This document shows positions 1 to 8,463 of a stretch of 64,000 bases of DNA, one piece after another. The stretch comes from JACCYI01 sp963828075. Lineage in GTDB: Bacteria > Actinomycetota > Thermoleophilia > Solirubrobacterales > Solirubrobacteraceae. The notes under the pieces are model-generated. The model made no database searches. It saw only the letters and a program-made list of their open reading frames with translations, and had not been told where the DNA came from. Position 1 is the first letter of the stretch. Each line of letters begins with the position of its first letter. The translations under genes were made by a program, and so were the position numbers. The stretch covers positions 248,001 through 312,000 of the forward strand of contig CAWHDH010000017.1 of assembly GCA_963828075.1 (NCBI GenBank). The letters are read 5' to 3'.

Positions 1-236
1 CGCTGGGTGCTCGTCGATCCGCAGTTCGACGAGGTGTTCCGCGAGCGGCTCGGCATCGAGCACGACCACCTCGACGTACCGCGCGACCAGTTCATCGTCG
101 CGGCGGATTTGCGAGCACGCCGGACGACTCGTTCGACGACCTGCGCGCGCGCTACGAGACCGACGATCGGCTGCGTGCGCCGGCGACGGTGTTTAACGCC
201 ATCCTGGACCGTCCGGAGCCGTCGCACGTGCCGTAG
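1..236 (+). pseudogene. C-terminal remnant of a transglutaminase-like protein, frame broken
   Basis: Only the 3' end lies in the window. From base 1 the frame reads RWVLVDPQFDEVF and then LDVPRDQF, the pattern around the third catalytic residue (Asp) of bacterial transglutaminase-like domains; Cys and His of the triad would be upstream, outside the window. Around bases 105-120 the protein-like reading moves to another frame, which continues STPDDSFDDLRARYETDD and ends ATVFNAILDRPEPSHVP at the TAG at 234-236. The join needs a frameshift, probably with loss of some residues between the two parts, so I call it a decayed gene. A sequencing error is the main alternative. It converges on the malic enzyme gene 13 bases away. 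Confidence 0.5.
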
Positions 237-249
237 GCGGATCAGAAGC

Positions 250-1578
250 TCACAGGTGGGTCGGCGCGCGCTCGAGGTCGCCGACCCCGCTGTCGAGCGC
301 CGCCTGCTTGACCGCCTGCGCGACGGCCTCGTGCACCTCGCGGTCGAGCACGCTCGGGACGAGCTCTGACTCGACGGTGAGCCCCGCCAGCGTCCAGGCC
401 GCGGCGCGCTTCATCTCGAGGTTGATCGCGCTGGCGCCGGCCAGCAGCGCGCCGCGGAAGATGCCCGGGTAGCCGAGCACGTTGTTGACGCTCGTCCCGT
501 CGGCGGCGAACGCGGCGCCGGCGGCGAGCGCGACGTCGGGATCGATCTCCGGCTCGGGGTTCGTGAGCGCGAGGATGACCTGGCCCGGCTGGACCATCTC
601 GGGCGTGATGAGACCGGGCCGGCCGCTGGTGGCGACGACGACGTCGGCATCGCGCATCACGCTCTCGAGGTCGCCGATCTCGATGCCGCGGTCGCGGGCA
701 CGGTCCTGCGCGACCGGGTTCGGGTCGCTCGCCAGCACGCGGCGCACGCCGGCGTCGTGGATGAGCGTGGCGATCCCGAAGCCGGCGGCACCGAGGCCGA
801 TCTGGCCGACCACCGCCTCGTCGAGCCGCTTGCCGACGTGCCGGCACGCCGCGATCGCCGCGCTGAAGGTGACCACGGCGGTGCCGTGGACGTCGTCGTG
901 CATGACCGGCTGGGGGAGGGCCTCGATCAGCCGGCGCTCGATCTCGAAGCACTCGGGGGCCGAGATGTCCTCGAGGTGGATGCCGCCGAACCCGGGGGCG
1001 ATGCGCACGACGGTCTCGACGAACTCGTCGACGTCCTTGGTGTCGACGAGGATGGGGACGGCGCTGACCCCGGCGAGCTGCGCGTAGAAGATCGCCTTGC
1101 CCTCCATCACCGGCATGCTCGCCACCGGGCCGATGTCGCCGAGGCCGAGGACCCGCGTGCCGTTCGTGCAGATGGCGACGCTGCGCCCGATCATCGTGAA
1201 CCGCCGCGCGAGCTGCGGGAACTCGGCGATCGCGAGCGACACCCGCGCGACCCCGGGCGTGTAGACGTCGCGCACGTCCTGGTTGGTGCGGATCTGCTGG
1301 CGGGCGACGACCTCGAGCTTGCCGCCGTCGTGGGCGATGAAGGCGCGGTCGTGGAACCAGATCACGCGGATGCCGGGCAGCGCGCCCAGCACGGCCGCGA
1401 GCTCCTCGCCGTGGGGCTTGTCGCGCAGCTCGACCGTCACCTCGCGCAGCGCCTCGTTGCGACCGACGTTGATGGTGGTCACGTCGCCGATCAGGCCGCC
1501 GTGCTCAGCGATGGCCGTCGCCACCTTGGCAAGCTGCCCCGGCTTGTGCGGGATCCGCAGCCGGTAGGTGCAGTCCAT
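250..1578 (-). CDS. NAD(P)-dependent malic enzyme with N-terminal ACT domain
   Basis: 442 residues. Oxidative decarboxylation of malate to pyruvate in the cytosol, linking C4 acids to pyruvate. Residues 1-75 form an ACT-type regulatory domain (DCTYRLRIPHKPGQLAKV), then the malic N-terminal domain with YTPGVA at 106-111, the metal-binding stretch HLEDISAPE and MHDDVHGTAVV, and a Rossmann domain with GLGAAGFGIA and a late TNPEPEI loop. The ACT fusion is typical of actinobacterial and clostridial malic enzymes and implies allosteric control by an amino acid or other small ligand. The open frame extends further upstream, but that part is the antisense of the next gene; I chose the ATG at 1578, where ACT homology begins. 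It is divergent from the gene at 1645 with a palindrome between them. Confidence 0.95.
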   Translation of the reverse strand: MDCTYRLRIPHKPGQLAKVATAIAEHGGLIGDVTTINVGRNEALREVTVELRDKPHGEELAAVLGALPGIRVIWFHDRAFIAHDGGKLEVVARQQIRTNQDVRDVYTPGVARVSLAIAEFPQLARRFTMIGRSVAICTNGTRVLGLGDIGPVASMPVMEGKAIFYAQLAGVSAVPILVDTKDVDEFVETVVRIAPGFGGIHLEDISAPECFEIERRLIEALPQPVMHDDVHGTAVVTFSAAIAACRHVGKRLDEAVVGQIGLGAAGFGIATLIHDAGVRRVLASDPNPVAQDRARDRGIEIGDLESVMRDADVVVATSGRPGLITPEMVQPGQVILALTNPEPEIDPDVALAAGAAFAADGTSVNNVLGYPGIFRGALLAGASAINLEMKRAAAWTLAGLTVESELVPSVLDREVHEAVAQAVKQAALDSGVGDLERAPTHL

Positions 1579-1588
1579 GGCCACGCCG

Positions 1589-1600
1589 GGGTACGTACCC
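1589..1600. promoter_or_regulatory. Perfect 12-bp palindrome between divergent genes
   Basis: GGGTACGTACCC is its own reverse complement and sits 10 bases from the malic enzyme start and 44 bases from the saccharopine-dehydrogenase start, in a 66-base shared control region. It could be an operator for one or both genes. No regulator is identified. Confidence 0.35.
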
Positions 1601-1629
1601 GTCTCGCCCGGGGCGACACCCCCGGCGTG

Positions 1630-1635
1630 TAGGTT
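1630..1635 (+). promoter_or_regulatory. -10-like box TAGGTT, leaderless start for the gene at 1645
   Basis: TAGGTT ends 9 bases before the ATG at 1645, which would place transcription start at or next to the start codon. No ribosome binding site is visible and no clear -35 box, as seen for several other genes here. Confidence 0.4.
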
Positions 1636-1644
1636 GCTCGCGAA

Positions 1645-2892
1645 ATGCGGATCCTCATCCTTGGGTCGGGGGGCGTCGGCGCCGCCACCGCCGCGATCGC
1701 TCGCCGCCGGGACTTCTTCGATCGCATGGTGCTCGCGGATATCGACGCGGCCCGTGCCGAGCGCGCGATCGCCGGCCTCGACGACGGCCGCTTCGCGTCG
1801 ACGGGGATCGACGCAAGCGACCGCGCCGCGGTGGTGGAGCTGGCCCGCGCCGAGCGCGCGGACCTGATCCTCAACGCGTGCGACCCGCGGCTCAACCCGC
1901 CGATCTTCGAGGCGGCGCTCGAGGCCCGCTGCACCTACCTCGACATGGCGATGACGCTCGCCGAGGCCCACCCCGAGGATCCCTACTCCAAGCCCGGCGT
2001 CATGCTCGGCGACGTGCAGTTCGCGGCGTCGGAGGAGTGGGAGCGCGCCGGGTTGCTGGCGATGGTCGGAATCGGCGTGGAGCCGGGCCTCGCCGACGTC
2101 TTCGCCCGCTACGCGGCGGACCATCTGTTCTCCGAGATCGACGAGATCGGGGTGCGCGACGGGGCGGACCTCGCCGTCGAGGGCTACGCGTTCGCGCCGA
2201 CGTTCTCGATCTGGACGACGATCGAGGAGTGCCTGAACCCGCCGGTGATCTGGGAGCGCGACCGCGGCTTCTACACGACCGAGCCCTTCTCCGAGCCCGA
2301 GCTCTTCGAGTTCCCGGAGGGGATCGGGCTGGTCGAGTGCGTCAACGTCGAGCACGAGGAGGTCGTGCTGATCCCGCGGTGGGTCGAGTGCCGGCGGGTG
2401 ACGTTCAAGTACGGGCTCGGCCAGGAGTTCATCGACGTGCTGCGCACGCTGCACATGCTGGGGCTCGACTCGACCGAGCCGCTCGACGTCGGTGGCGTCC
2501 GCGTGGCGCCCCGCGACGTGGTCGCCGCTGCGCTACCCGACCCGGCGACGCTCGGCGACCGCATGACCGGCCGCACGTGCGCGGGCACGCTCGTCACCGG
2601 CACCGGGGTCGACGGCGAGCCGCGCGCGACCTACCTTTACCACGTCGCCGACAACGAGACGACGATGCGCGAGGACGGATCCCAGGCGGTCGTGTGGCAG
2701 ACCGCGGTGAACCCGGTCGCGGCGATGGAACTGCTGGCGGAGGGCACGTGGAGCGGGACGGGCGTGCTCGGCCCCGAGGCGTTCGACGCGGTCCCGTTCC
2801 TCGACCGCCTCGCCGACCTCGGCGCGCCCCACGCGGTCGACGAGCGCGATCCCTCGCAGCCGCTCGCCTGCGGCCGCGCCGTGGCCGACTGA
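1645..2892 (+). CDS. Saccharopine dehydrogenase family NAD(P)-binding protein
   Basis: 415 residues, the usual length for this family. The N-terminus is a Rossmann fold (ILILGSGGVGAATAAIARRR, then the acidic VLADID that binds the nucleotide ribose). NACDPRLN and the C-terminal catalytic domain with VGIGVEPGLADVFARYAAD match lysine/saccharopine-type or carboxynorspermidine-type dehydrogenases. The family interconverts imino and amino linkages, most often in lysine or polyamine metabolism; the exact substrate cannot be read from sequence. It stands alone, divergent from malic enzyme and convergent with the next gene, one base separating the two stops. Start chosen at the ATG where the Rossmann strand begins, supported by the TANNNT box 9 bases upstream. 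Confidence 0.85.
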   Translation: MRILILGSGGVGAATAAIARRRDFFDRMVLADIDAARAERAIAGLDDGRFASTGIDASDRAAVVELARAERADLILNACDPRLNPPIFEAALEARCTYLDMAMTLAEAHPEDPYSKPGVMLGDVQFAASEEWERAGLLAMVGIGVEPGLADVFARYAADHLFSEIDEIGVRDGADLAVEGYAFAPTFSIWTTIEECLNPPVIWERDRGFYTTEPFSEPELFEFPEGIGLVECVNVEHEEVVLIPRWVECRRVTFKYGLGQEFIDVLRTLHMLGLDSTEPLDVGGVRVAPRDVVAAALPDPATLGDRMTGRTCAGTLVTGTGVDGEPRATYLYHVADNETTMREDGSQAVVWQTAVNPVAAMELLAEGTWSGTGVLGPEAFDAVPFLDRLADLGAPHAVDERDPSQPLACGRAVAD

Positions 2893-2893
2893 G

Positions 2894-3850
2894 CTACCGC
2901 CGGCAGGGGCCCGCGGGCGCGAAGTCGTGCGCGACGATCCCCGTGCCGGGCGCGAGGAGGTACAGCGTCCGCGCGTCGAACGCGAGGTCGGTGGCCCGGA
3001 AGCCGGTCGTCTGGTCGGGTCCCTCCGGATTGACGAGCGGCTCGAAGGCCAGGCAGCCCCTGACCAGCCGGTAGATCACGGCGATGTTCGGGTCCCCGGC
3101 GTGGGCGGAGTCGGTGAGCGCCCACAGCGTCCCGCCGGGCGCCAGCGACAGACCCGCGATGTGCTCGTCGCTCTCGCCCTCCGAGGCCGCCCCGAGGAAC
3201 GAGTCGAGCCGCCCGCGCCCGGCCCGGAGCGTGAAGGCGTAGCCGAAGATGTCGACCGCGGTGGCTCCGATGCGATCTCCGCGGACGTCGACGTCGCCGA
3301 TCGTGGTGCTCCCGAAACGGACGGCGTCCCGCGGCAGCGGGAGGCGTCGCGGGCTTCGGTCACCGGTCTTGAGATACAGCCCGGAGCGCCGGTTGTCGGC
3401 GCGACCACCGCGCGTCCGGCAGAACTGGCCGAACACGGCGCGGCTCCGCCAGAGCGCCGGCGCGGTGGTCAGCTCGCAGCGCGTGCCCGGCAGGCCACGG
3501 ATCGCCGCGCGGCGCCCGTGGAGGTCGTCGCGCACCACCCGGCACCGCGACGGCGTGAAGCAGCGCAGGTATGTCAGGACGAGCCGGTTTCGCCGGTCGC
3601 GGCCGAGGTCGATGGACCGGTAGAACGGCGCGCGCGGCGCGGTCTCGACGCGGAAGATCCGCCCGCCGGGGGTCCGCCGCATGAGGACGTGGTTCCGCGC
3701 GCCGCCGCTCACCCAGACGAGGTTGCCGTCGAGCGCGGTCACCGCGCGCGCGGCGGGATCGGGGGCGACGACGCGATCGGCCGCGGAGGCGGTGGCGGGG
3801 AGGGCGAGCGTCGCGACGGCGACGAGGAGCGGCTTCAGACGCGCGAGCAT
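2894..3850 (-). CDS. Hypothetical secreted protein, probably beta-propeller
   Basis: 318 residues, unrecognised by name. The first 23 residues are a clear Sec signal peptide (RLKPLLVAVATLALPATASAA, shown in part: basic start, hydrophobic core, ASA-A cleavage site). The mature part shows repeated short beta-strand blocks such as GNLVWVSGG, LWRSRAVFGQFC and GGTLWALTDSA, resembling a degenerate propeller. Six or so cysteines could form disulfides outside the cell. It resembles the secreted protein at 26932 in style but I cannot show homology. It is convergent with the preceding gene. Confidence 0.75.
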   Translation of the reverse strand: MLARLKPLLVAVATLALPATASAADRVVAPDPAARAVTALDGNLVWVSGGARNHVLMRRTPGGRIFRVETAPRAPFYRSIDLGRDRRNRLVLTYLRCFTPSRCRVVRDDLHGRRAAIRGLPGTRCELTTAPALWRSRAVFGQFCRTRGGRADNRRSGLYLKTGDRSPRRLPLPRDAVRFGSTTIGDVDVRGDRIGATAVDIFGYAFTLRAGRGRLDSFLGAASEGESDEHIAGLSLAPGGTLWALTDSAHAGDPNIAVIYRLVRGCLAFEPLVNPEGPDQTTGFRATDLAFDARTLYLLAPGTGIVAHDFAPAGPCRR

Positions 3851-3859
3851 GAGATCGTG

Positions 3860-3865
3860 AACGTA
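3860..3865 (-). promoter_or_regulatory. -10-like box TACGTT, leaderless start for the gene at 3850
   Basis: On the minus strand TACGTT lies 9 bases before the ATG at 3850. No Shine-Dalgarno sequence is seen in between. Confidence 0.35.
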
Positions 3866-3906
3866 CCGGTGACGTGGGAGTTGCGCGCCCCTGCGAGCAT
3901 GGGGGC

Positions 3907-4281
3907 GTGACCCGCACGAGGCGACACGAGGACGGCGAACCGCTCGATCTCGAGGCGGTCGAGCGCGACCTGCTCGCGCGCCGCGCCGGGCTCCAGGAGA
4001 AGCTCGGCGGCTTCGCCCGCGCCCCGGAGCGCGGCTCCGGGGTGAGCTTCGGCAAGCGCATCGGCGACGGCACCATCGAGGCGGTGAGCCGGATGACCGA
4101 GGCGCAGGTCGGGGGCAGCCTCGAGGTCTCCGAGGCGCGGATCGGCCGCGCGCTCGCCAAGCTCGCCGAGGGTACCTACGGCATCTGCGACGGCTGCGGC
4201 GGCCCGATCGCGCCGGCCCGCCTGCGGGCAGCGCCCGAGAGCGTGCTCTGCATCGAGTGCGCCCGCGCCGCGCCGCGCTGA
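3907..4281 (+). CDS. DksA/TraR C4-type zinc finger protein
   Basis: 124 residues from the GTG at 3907. The C-terminal zinc finger is CDGCGGPIAPARL followed by CIEC, four cysteines in the CxxC...CxxC order of DksA/TraR proteins; the part before it (EVSEARIGRALAKLAEGTYG) is the conserved helix leading into the finger. DksA family members bind the RNA polymerase secondary channel, but short actinobacterial relatives such as CarD-independent TraR-like proteins are mostly uncharacterised, so the target is inferred. An in-frame GTG at 3874 would add 11 residues; I prefer 3907 because the extra stretch looks non-coding. It converges with the oxidase gene, one base between stops. Confidence 0.85.
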   Translation: MTRTRRHEDGEPLDLEAVERDLLARRAGLQEKLGGFARAPERGSGVSFGKRIGDGTIEAVSRMTEAQVGGSLEVSEARIGRALAKLAEGTYGICDGCGGPIAPARLRAAPESVLCIECARAAPR

Positions 4282-4282
4282 G

Positions 4283-5542
4283 CTACCGCGCCACCGGCTC
4301 GAGCCCGAACGCCCCCTCGGCGCGATCGGCGATCAGCGGCCCGAGCGCCAGTGCCGCGGTCGCGGCGGGGGAGGGGGCGTTGCGCACGTGCAGCGTCGCC
4401 TCGCCGGCCGAGACCAGGAAGTCGTCGAGGAGCGCCCCGTCGCGCCGCACGGCCTGGCCGCGCACCCCGGCCGGGCCGGGCAGCAAATCGTCGGGCCCCA
4501 GGTCGGGGACGAAGCGGGCGACGTCGGCGGCCAGCGCCCGCACGCTCACCGCGCGGTGGATCTCCGCTGCGCCCGTGCGCCACCAGCGCCGCGCCATCCG
4601 CCAGGTCCCCGGCCAGGCCAGGGTGTGGGCGAGGTCGCGGGGCACCACCCGGGTCAGCCGGTAGGCATCGCGGGCGGCGACCATCAGGGCGGTCGGACCC
4701 GCGTGGACCTCGCCGTCGATCCCACGCGTGAGATGGACGCCGAGGAACGGGAGGCGGGGATCGGGCACGGGGTAGATCAGCGCCCGCACGAGGTGCGCTC
4801 GCTGCGGCCGCACCACCCGGTAGGCCCCGCGGAACGGGATGATCCGCACGTCCTCCTCGCCCGGGCGCCCGCGGCCGGCGAACACGTCCGCCCACGCGCC
4901 GGCGCAGAAGACGGCCCGGCGGGCGACCGTCCGGCCCCGCGCGTGGTCCAGTGCCACGCGCCCGTCCGGCTGCGTGGCGGCCGCCCGCACCGCGGCGCGC
5001 AAGACGATCCGCCCGTCCGCTGCGGCGACATCGCCCGCCAGCTCCGCGGCGACCGCCGCGAAGTCGACGACGCCCGTCTCCGGCGAGTGCAGCGCCGCGA
5101 CGCCGCGGCAGTACGGCTCGAGCTCGGCCAGGCCGTCGGGGCCGACCCGCCGCAGGCCCTGCACGCCGTTGGCCCGGCCGCGCCGCTCGAGCTCGTCGAG
5201 CGAGGCGACCTCGCGCGCGTGCGTGGCGACGATCACCTTGCCGCAGCGCTCATGCGCGATGCCGCGCTCGGCGCAGTACGCATAGAGGGCGCGCGCGCCC
5301 GCCACCGCGAGGCGCGCCTTCAGCGAGCCGGGCGCGTAGTAGATGCCGGCGTGGATCACGCCGGAGTTGTGGCTGGTCTGGTGGGGCGCGAGCGCCTCGC
5401 CGCGCTCGAGCACGACGACGCGCAGGCCCGGTCGCCGGGCCAGCAGCTCACGGGCGACGGCCAGCCCGACGATCCCCGCGCCGACGACGGCGAGGTCGCA
5501 CGTGTCGGGCGCCTCGACAGAGGCGATGCGAACCGCGGGCAT
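4283..5542 (-). CDS. lhgO: FAD-dependent L-2-hydroxyglutarate oxidase-like protein
   Basis: 419 residues. The N-terminus has a dinucleotide-binding fold for FAD (DLAVVGAGIVGLAVARELL with VVLERG), followed by HQTSHNSGVIHAGIYY, a stretch characteristic of L-2-hydroxyglutarate oxidase/dehydrogenase (LhgO/YgaF). These enzymes oxidise L-2-hydroxyglutarate to 2-oxoglutarate and pass electrons to quinone or oxygen; the related glycerol-3-phosphate and D-amino acid oxidase types are the alternatives. Late blocks such as LPFLGVHLTRGIDGEV and FVPDLGPDDLLPGPAGVR also fit LhgO. Start chosen at the ATG at 5542; the longer open frame upstream is antisense to the next gene. It is divergent from the gene at 5585, 42 bases apart. 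Confidence 0.85.
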   Translation of the reverse strand: MPAVRIASVEAPDTCDLAVVGAGIVGLAVARELLARRPGLRVVVLERGEALAPHQTSHNSGVIHAGIYYAPGSLKARLAVAGARALYAYCAERGIAHERCGKVIVATHAREVASLDELERRGRANGVQGLRRVGPDGLAELEPYCRGVAALHSPETGVVDFAAVAAELAGDVAAADGRIVLRAAVRAAATQPDGRVALDHARGRTVARRAVFCAGAWADVFAGRGRPGEEDVRIIPFRGAYRVVRPQRAHLVRALIYPVPDPRLPFLGVHLTRGIDGEVHAGPTALMVAARDAYRLTRVVPRDLAHTLAWPGTWRMARRWWRTGAAEIHRAVSVRALAADVARFVPDLGPDDLLPGPAGVRGQAVRRDGALLDDFLVSAGEATLHVRNAPSPAATAALALGPLIADRAEGAFGLEPVAR

Positions 5543-5571
5543 CGGGGCCAGTGTGCCGGTCGCGGCGGGCG

Positions 5572-5577
5572 TATGCT
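5572..5577 (+). promoter_or_regulatory. -10-like box TATGCT before the gene at 5585
   Basis: TATGCT ends 7 bases before the ATG at 5585 and itself contains the alternative ATG at 5573. This position favours 5585 as the start of a leaderless message. Confidence 0.4.
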
Positions 5578-5584
5578 CGCTCCG

Positions 5585-6181
5585 ATGCCGCTCGCAGAGG
5601 GCCTGGACGCCGACCTGCTCCGCGAGGCGATGGCCACCGAGGCCGGCGCCCAGCGCGCGCTGCTGGCGGGGGACGACGCGACCGCGCGCGACCGGCTCCT
5701 GCGTGCGTCGCGGCTCTACCGCGCCTCGTGGGATGCGGCGGGGCCGGCGAGCTTCGGCCGGCTGATCGGGATGCTCAAGGCGGCCGTCATCGCCGACGAC
5801 GACGCGGCCGCCGCCGCGGCGACTTACGCGCGCACCGAGATCCCCGACGACGCCGGATCTCCGCCCGCCCGCTATGCCGTGGCCGTCGCGGCGCTCGTCC
5901 TCGGTGACGACGCCGGAGCCGAAGCGGCGGCGGCCGGCATGCGCGCGGGGTCGCCCGCGTTCGTCCGCGCCGCCGACGCCGTCATCGCGCTGGCCCGCGG
6001 CGACGCCGCGGCGTACGCGACCGCGGTGCGGGCGATCGTCGCCGACTTCGAAGGTCGCACCGCGCACCTCACCGGCGTCGCGATCGCCGACACCGCGCTG
6101 ATGCTCGAGCGGCTGGCCGAGGGGCGCAGGATCGCGTGCCGGCCGGCATCCGAGCTGCTCCCGCTCCGATCAGCCGGCTGA
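5585..6181 (+). CDS. Hypothetical alanine-rich helical protein
   Basis: 198 residues, family not recognised. The composition is very rich in Ala, with paired helices of the kind seen in tetratricopeptide-like folds (for example AGAQRALLAGDDATARDRLL, ADDDAAAAAATYART, VAAVALVLGDDAGAEAA). The repeated pattern LAxGDDAxARxxL suggests TPR-like or helical-hairpin repeats. No signal peptide or membrane segment. An in-frame ATG at 5573 would add four residues; I prefer 5585 because of the TATGCT box at 5572-5577. The 3' end overlaps the convergent GGDEF-EAL gene by 12 bases. Confidence 0.7.
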   Translation: MPLAEGLDADLLREAMATEAGAQRALLAGDDATARDRLLRASRLYRASWDAAGPASFGRLIGMLKAAVIADDDAAAAAATYARTEIPDDAGSPPARYAVAVAALVLGDDAGAEAAAAGMRAGSPAFVRAADAVIALARGDAAAYATAVRAIVADFEGRTAHLTGVAIADTALMLERLAEGRRIACRPASELLPLRSAG

Positions 6182-8404
6182 CGGCGGTCGCGGCCCGAGC
6201 GCCGTCGAGAACGCGCCCGACAGCAGCTCCGGCGGCACGGGGCGGCTGAACAGGTAGCCCTGGGCGAGGTCGCAGCCGAGCTCGCGGACGACCTCGAGCT
6301 GGCGCTCGGTCTCGATCCCCTCGGCGACCACCTGTTTGCCCAGCGCGTGGCCCATGTCCGTCACCGCGCTGATGATCTCGCGGGCCGGCGACGCCGTGTC
6401 GAGGGCCAACGCGAACGAGCGGTCGATCTTGATCGTGTCGATCGGCAGCTCGAGCACGTAGCGCAGCGACGAGTATCCGGTGCCGAAGTCGTCGAGCACG
6501 ATCCGGACACCGAGCCGGCGCAGCTGGCCGAGCACCGCCGTCGCCTGCTCGAGCGAGGTGAGGACCGCGCTCTCGGTCACCTCGAGCCACAGCTGCTCCG
6601 GGGGCAGGCCGCTCGTGCGCAGGATCAGCTCGACGTCCTGCACGAGCCGGCGCTCGGTGAGCTGGCGCGCCGAGAGGTTGACCGACAACCCCGCCGGCCC
6701 GGCGCCGTTCGCGGACCAGCGCCTCGCCTGCTCGCAACTCTGGAAGAGCACCCAGGCCCCGATGTCGCCGATCAGCCCGCACTCCTCCGCGATCGGGATG
6801 AACCGGCCGGGTCCGATCGGCCCGACGTCGGGGTTCTCCCAGCGCAGCAGCGCCTCGACGGCCACGGGCTGGTGGGTCCGAAGCGAGACGATCGGCTGAT
6901 AGAGGACCTGCAGCTCGGCGTTGGCGATGGCGCCGCCCAGTGCCTGCACCACCTGCCGTCGCGCGGCGGCGCGCCGGCGCATCGCCTCGTCGAAGAGCTC
7001 GTGGCGCCCGCCGCCCGCCTGCTTGGCCCGGTACATGGCGGCGTCGGCGTCGCGCAGGAGCGCCTCGACCGACCCATCGCCGTCGCGGGCGAGCGCGATG
7101 CCGATGCTCGCCGACAGGGAGTGGCGGCCGTCCGCGAGCTCGAACGGCTCGTCGAGCGCCGACTGCACGCGCTGCGCGATGGCGACGACGTCGAGGTCGT
7201 GCTCGAGCACGTCGGCGACGACGACGAACTCGTCGCCGGAGAGTCGCGCCACGGTGTCGCTCGCGCGGACCGCGTCGCGCAGCCGGGCGGCGAACGAGCA
7301 GAGCAGCTCGTCGCCGATCTGGTGCCCGAGCGTGTCGTTGATGCGCTTGAAGCCGTCGAGGTCGACGAGCAGCACGGCGAGCAGGCCGCCGCCGCGCCGC
7401 TGGGTCGCGAGCGCGTGCTCGACGACGCTCGTGATGACCGCCCGGTTGGGGAGGCTGGTGACCTGGTCGTGGAGGGCGAGATGGCGCAGCTGGCGCTCCG
7501 CGGCCACCCGGTCGGTGATGTCGGTGATCATCGCGAGGCCGCCGGCGAACGCGCCGTCGTCGTCGAAGACGGGGGAAGCGCTGACCAGCACCCAGACCCG
7601 GGTGCCGTCGGCGCGGATCAGGCAGGCGTCGTGGCGGCCGGCCAGGCCCTTGCGACGCTGGGCGTACTCCTGGACGGCCAGTCGCTGCGTCGGCTCATCC
7701 ATGAACTTCAGGCAGCTGACGCCGACGATGTCCTCCATCGGATGGCCGAGCAACTCCGCGACGCGCCGGTTGGCGAACGTCGTGATGCCGTCCGGATCGG
7801 TCATCCAGACGCCTTCGTTGGCGGTCTCGACGAAGCCGCGGTAGCGCTTCTCGGAGTCGCGCAGCTTGGCGACGGCCTGTTCGTGCTCGATCACGATCGC
7901 CGCCAGCAGCGAGGCGAGGTCGGCCAGCTCGAGCTCGCCCGTGGTGGGCTCGCGGGGCTCGTCGTAGTACATCGCGAAGCTTCCGATCACCTCTCCGGTG
8001 CGCGAGTGGATCGGTGTCGACCAGCACGCCCGCAGGCCGAACGGCAGCGTCAGCTCCCGGTAGCCCTCCCACAGCGGATCGGTGGCGATGTCCGAGACGA
8101 TGACGCGGTGGTCGTGCCACATGGCGGTCCCGCAGGAACCCGCGGTCGGGCCGATGGGATAGCCCTCGATCGCGGCCGTGTAGGCCGCCGGCAGGCGCGG
8201 CGCCGAGGCGTGCCGGAGGTGCAGGCCGTCGGGGATGACTAGGACGGATCCGCGCATCCCGGGCGCCTGCTCCTCGACCATCTCGACGATGTGGTCGAGG
8301 ACCTCCTTCAGTGGCGCTCCGGTGGCGATGAGCTCGAGCGCTCGCCGCTGCCCGGCAGCGAGGCGGGTGTTCGTGAGCCCGGATTGGCTGGGGTGGTCGG
8401 TCAT
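6170..8404 (-). CDS. GAF-PAS-GGDEF-EAL cyclic di-GMP turnover protein
   Basis: 744 residues, soluble, no membrane segments. Order: GAF domain about 18-178, PAS about 183-305, GGDEF about 312-475, EAL about 490-735. The GGDEF signature is SGDEF at 389-393, a variant found in some active diguanylate cyclases. The EAL half keeps the EAL motif (517-519), DDFGTGYSSL (638-647), KID and VAEGIE with Glu about 696, and QGYLFSRP, so phosphodiesterase activity is expected. The protein may make and/or degrade cyclic di-GMP in response to a signal sensed by GAF or PAS. It is a stand-alone gene; the start at the ATG at 8404 gives a natural N-terminus. Which activity dominates cannot be decided from sequence. 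Confidence 0.95.
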   Translation of the reverse strand: MTDHPSQSGLTNTRLAAGQRRALELIATGAPLKEVLDHIVEMVEEQAPGMRGSVLVIPDGLHLRHASAPRLPAAYTAAIEGYPIGPTAGSCGTAMWHDHRVIVSDIATDPLWEGYRELTLPFGLRACWSTPIHSRTGEVIGSFAMYYDEPREPTTGELELADLASLLAAIVIEHEQAVAKLRDSEKRYRGFVETANEGVWMTDPDGITTFANRRVAELLGHPMEDIVGVSCLKFMDEPTQRLAVQEYAQRRKGLAGRHDACLIRADGTRVWVLVSASPVFDDDGAFAGGLAMITDITDRVAAERQLRHLALHDQVTSLPNRAVITSVVEHALATQRRGGGLLAVLLVDLDGFKRINDTLGHQIGDELLCSFAARLRDAVRASDTVARLSGDEFVVVADVLEHDLDVVAIAQRVQSALDEPFELADGRHSLSASIGIALARDGDGSVEALLRDADAAMYRAKQAGGGRHELFDEAMRRRAAARRQVVQALGGAIANAELQVLYQPIVSLRTHQPVAVEALLRWENPDVGPIGPGRFIPIAEECGLIGDIGAWVLFQSCEQARRWSANGAGPAGLSVNLSARQLTERRLVQDVELILRTSGLPPEQLWLEVTESAVLTSLEQATAVLGQLRRLGVRIVLDDFGTGYSSLRYVLELPIDTIKIDRSFALALDTASPAREIISAVTDMGHALGKQVVAEGIETERQLEVVRELGCDLAQGYLFSRPVPPELLSGAFSTALGPRPPSAG

Positions 8405-8463
8405 GGCCCTGCCTGTGCGGCGAGCCTACCCACGAAGGCGCCCTATTGACGCCGTGACGGCTG

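Noticed and set aside
250..2454. A 734-residue extended malic enzyme
   Set aside because: The extra N-terminal part is the antisense of the saccharopine-dehydrogenase family gene; ACT and malic domains begin at 1578.
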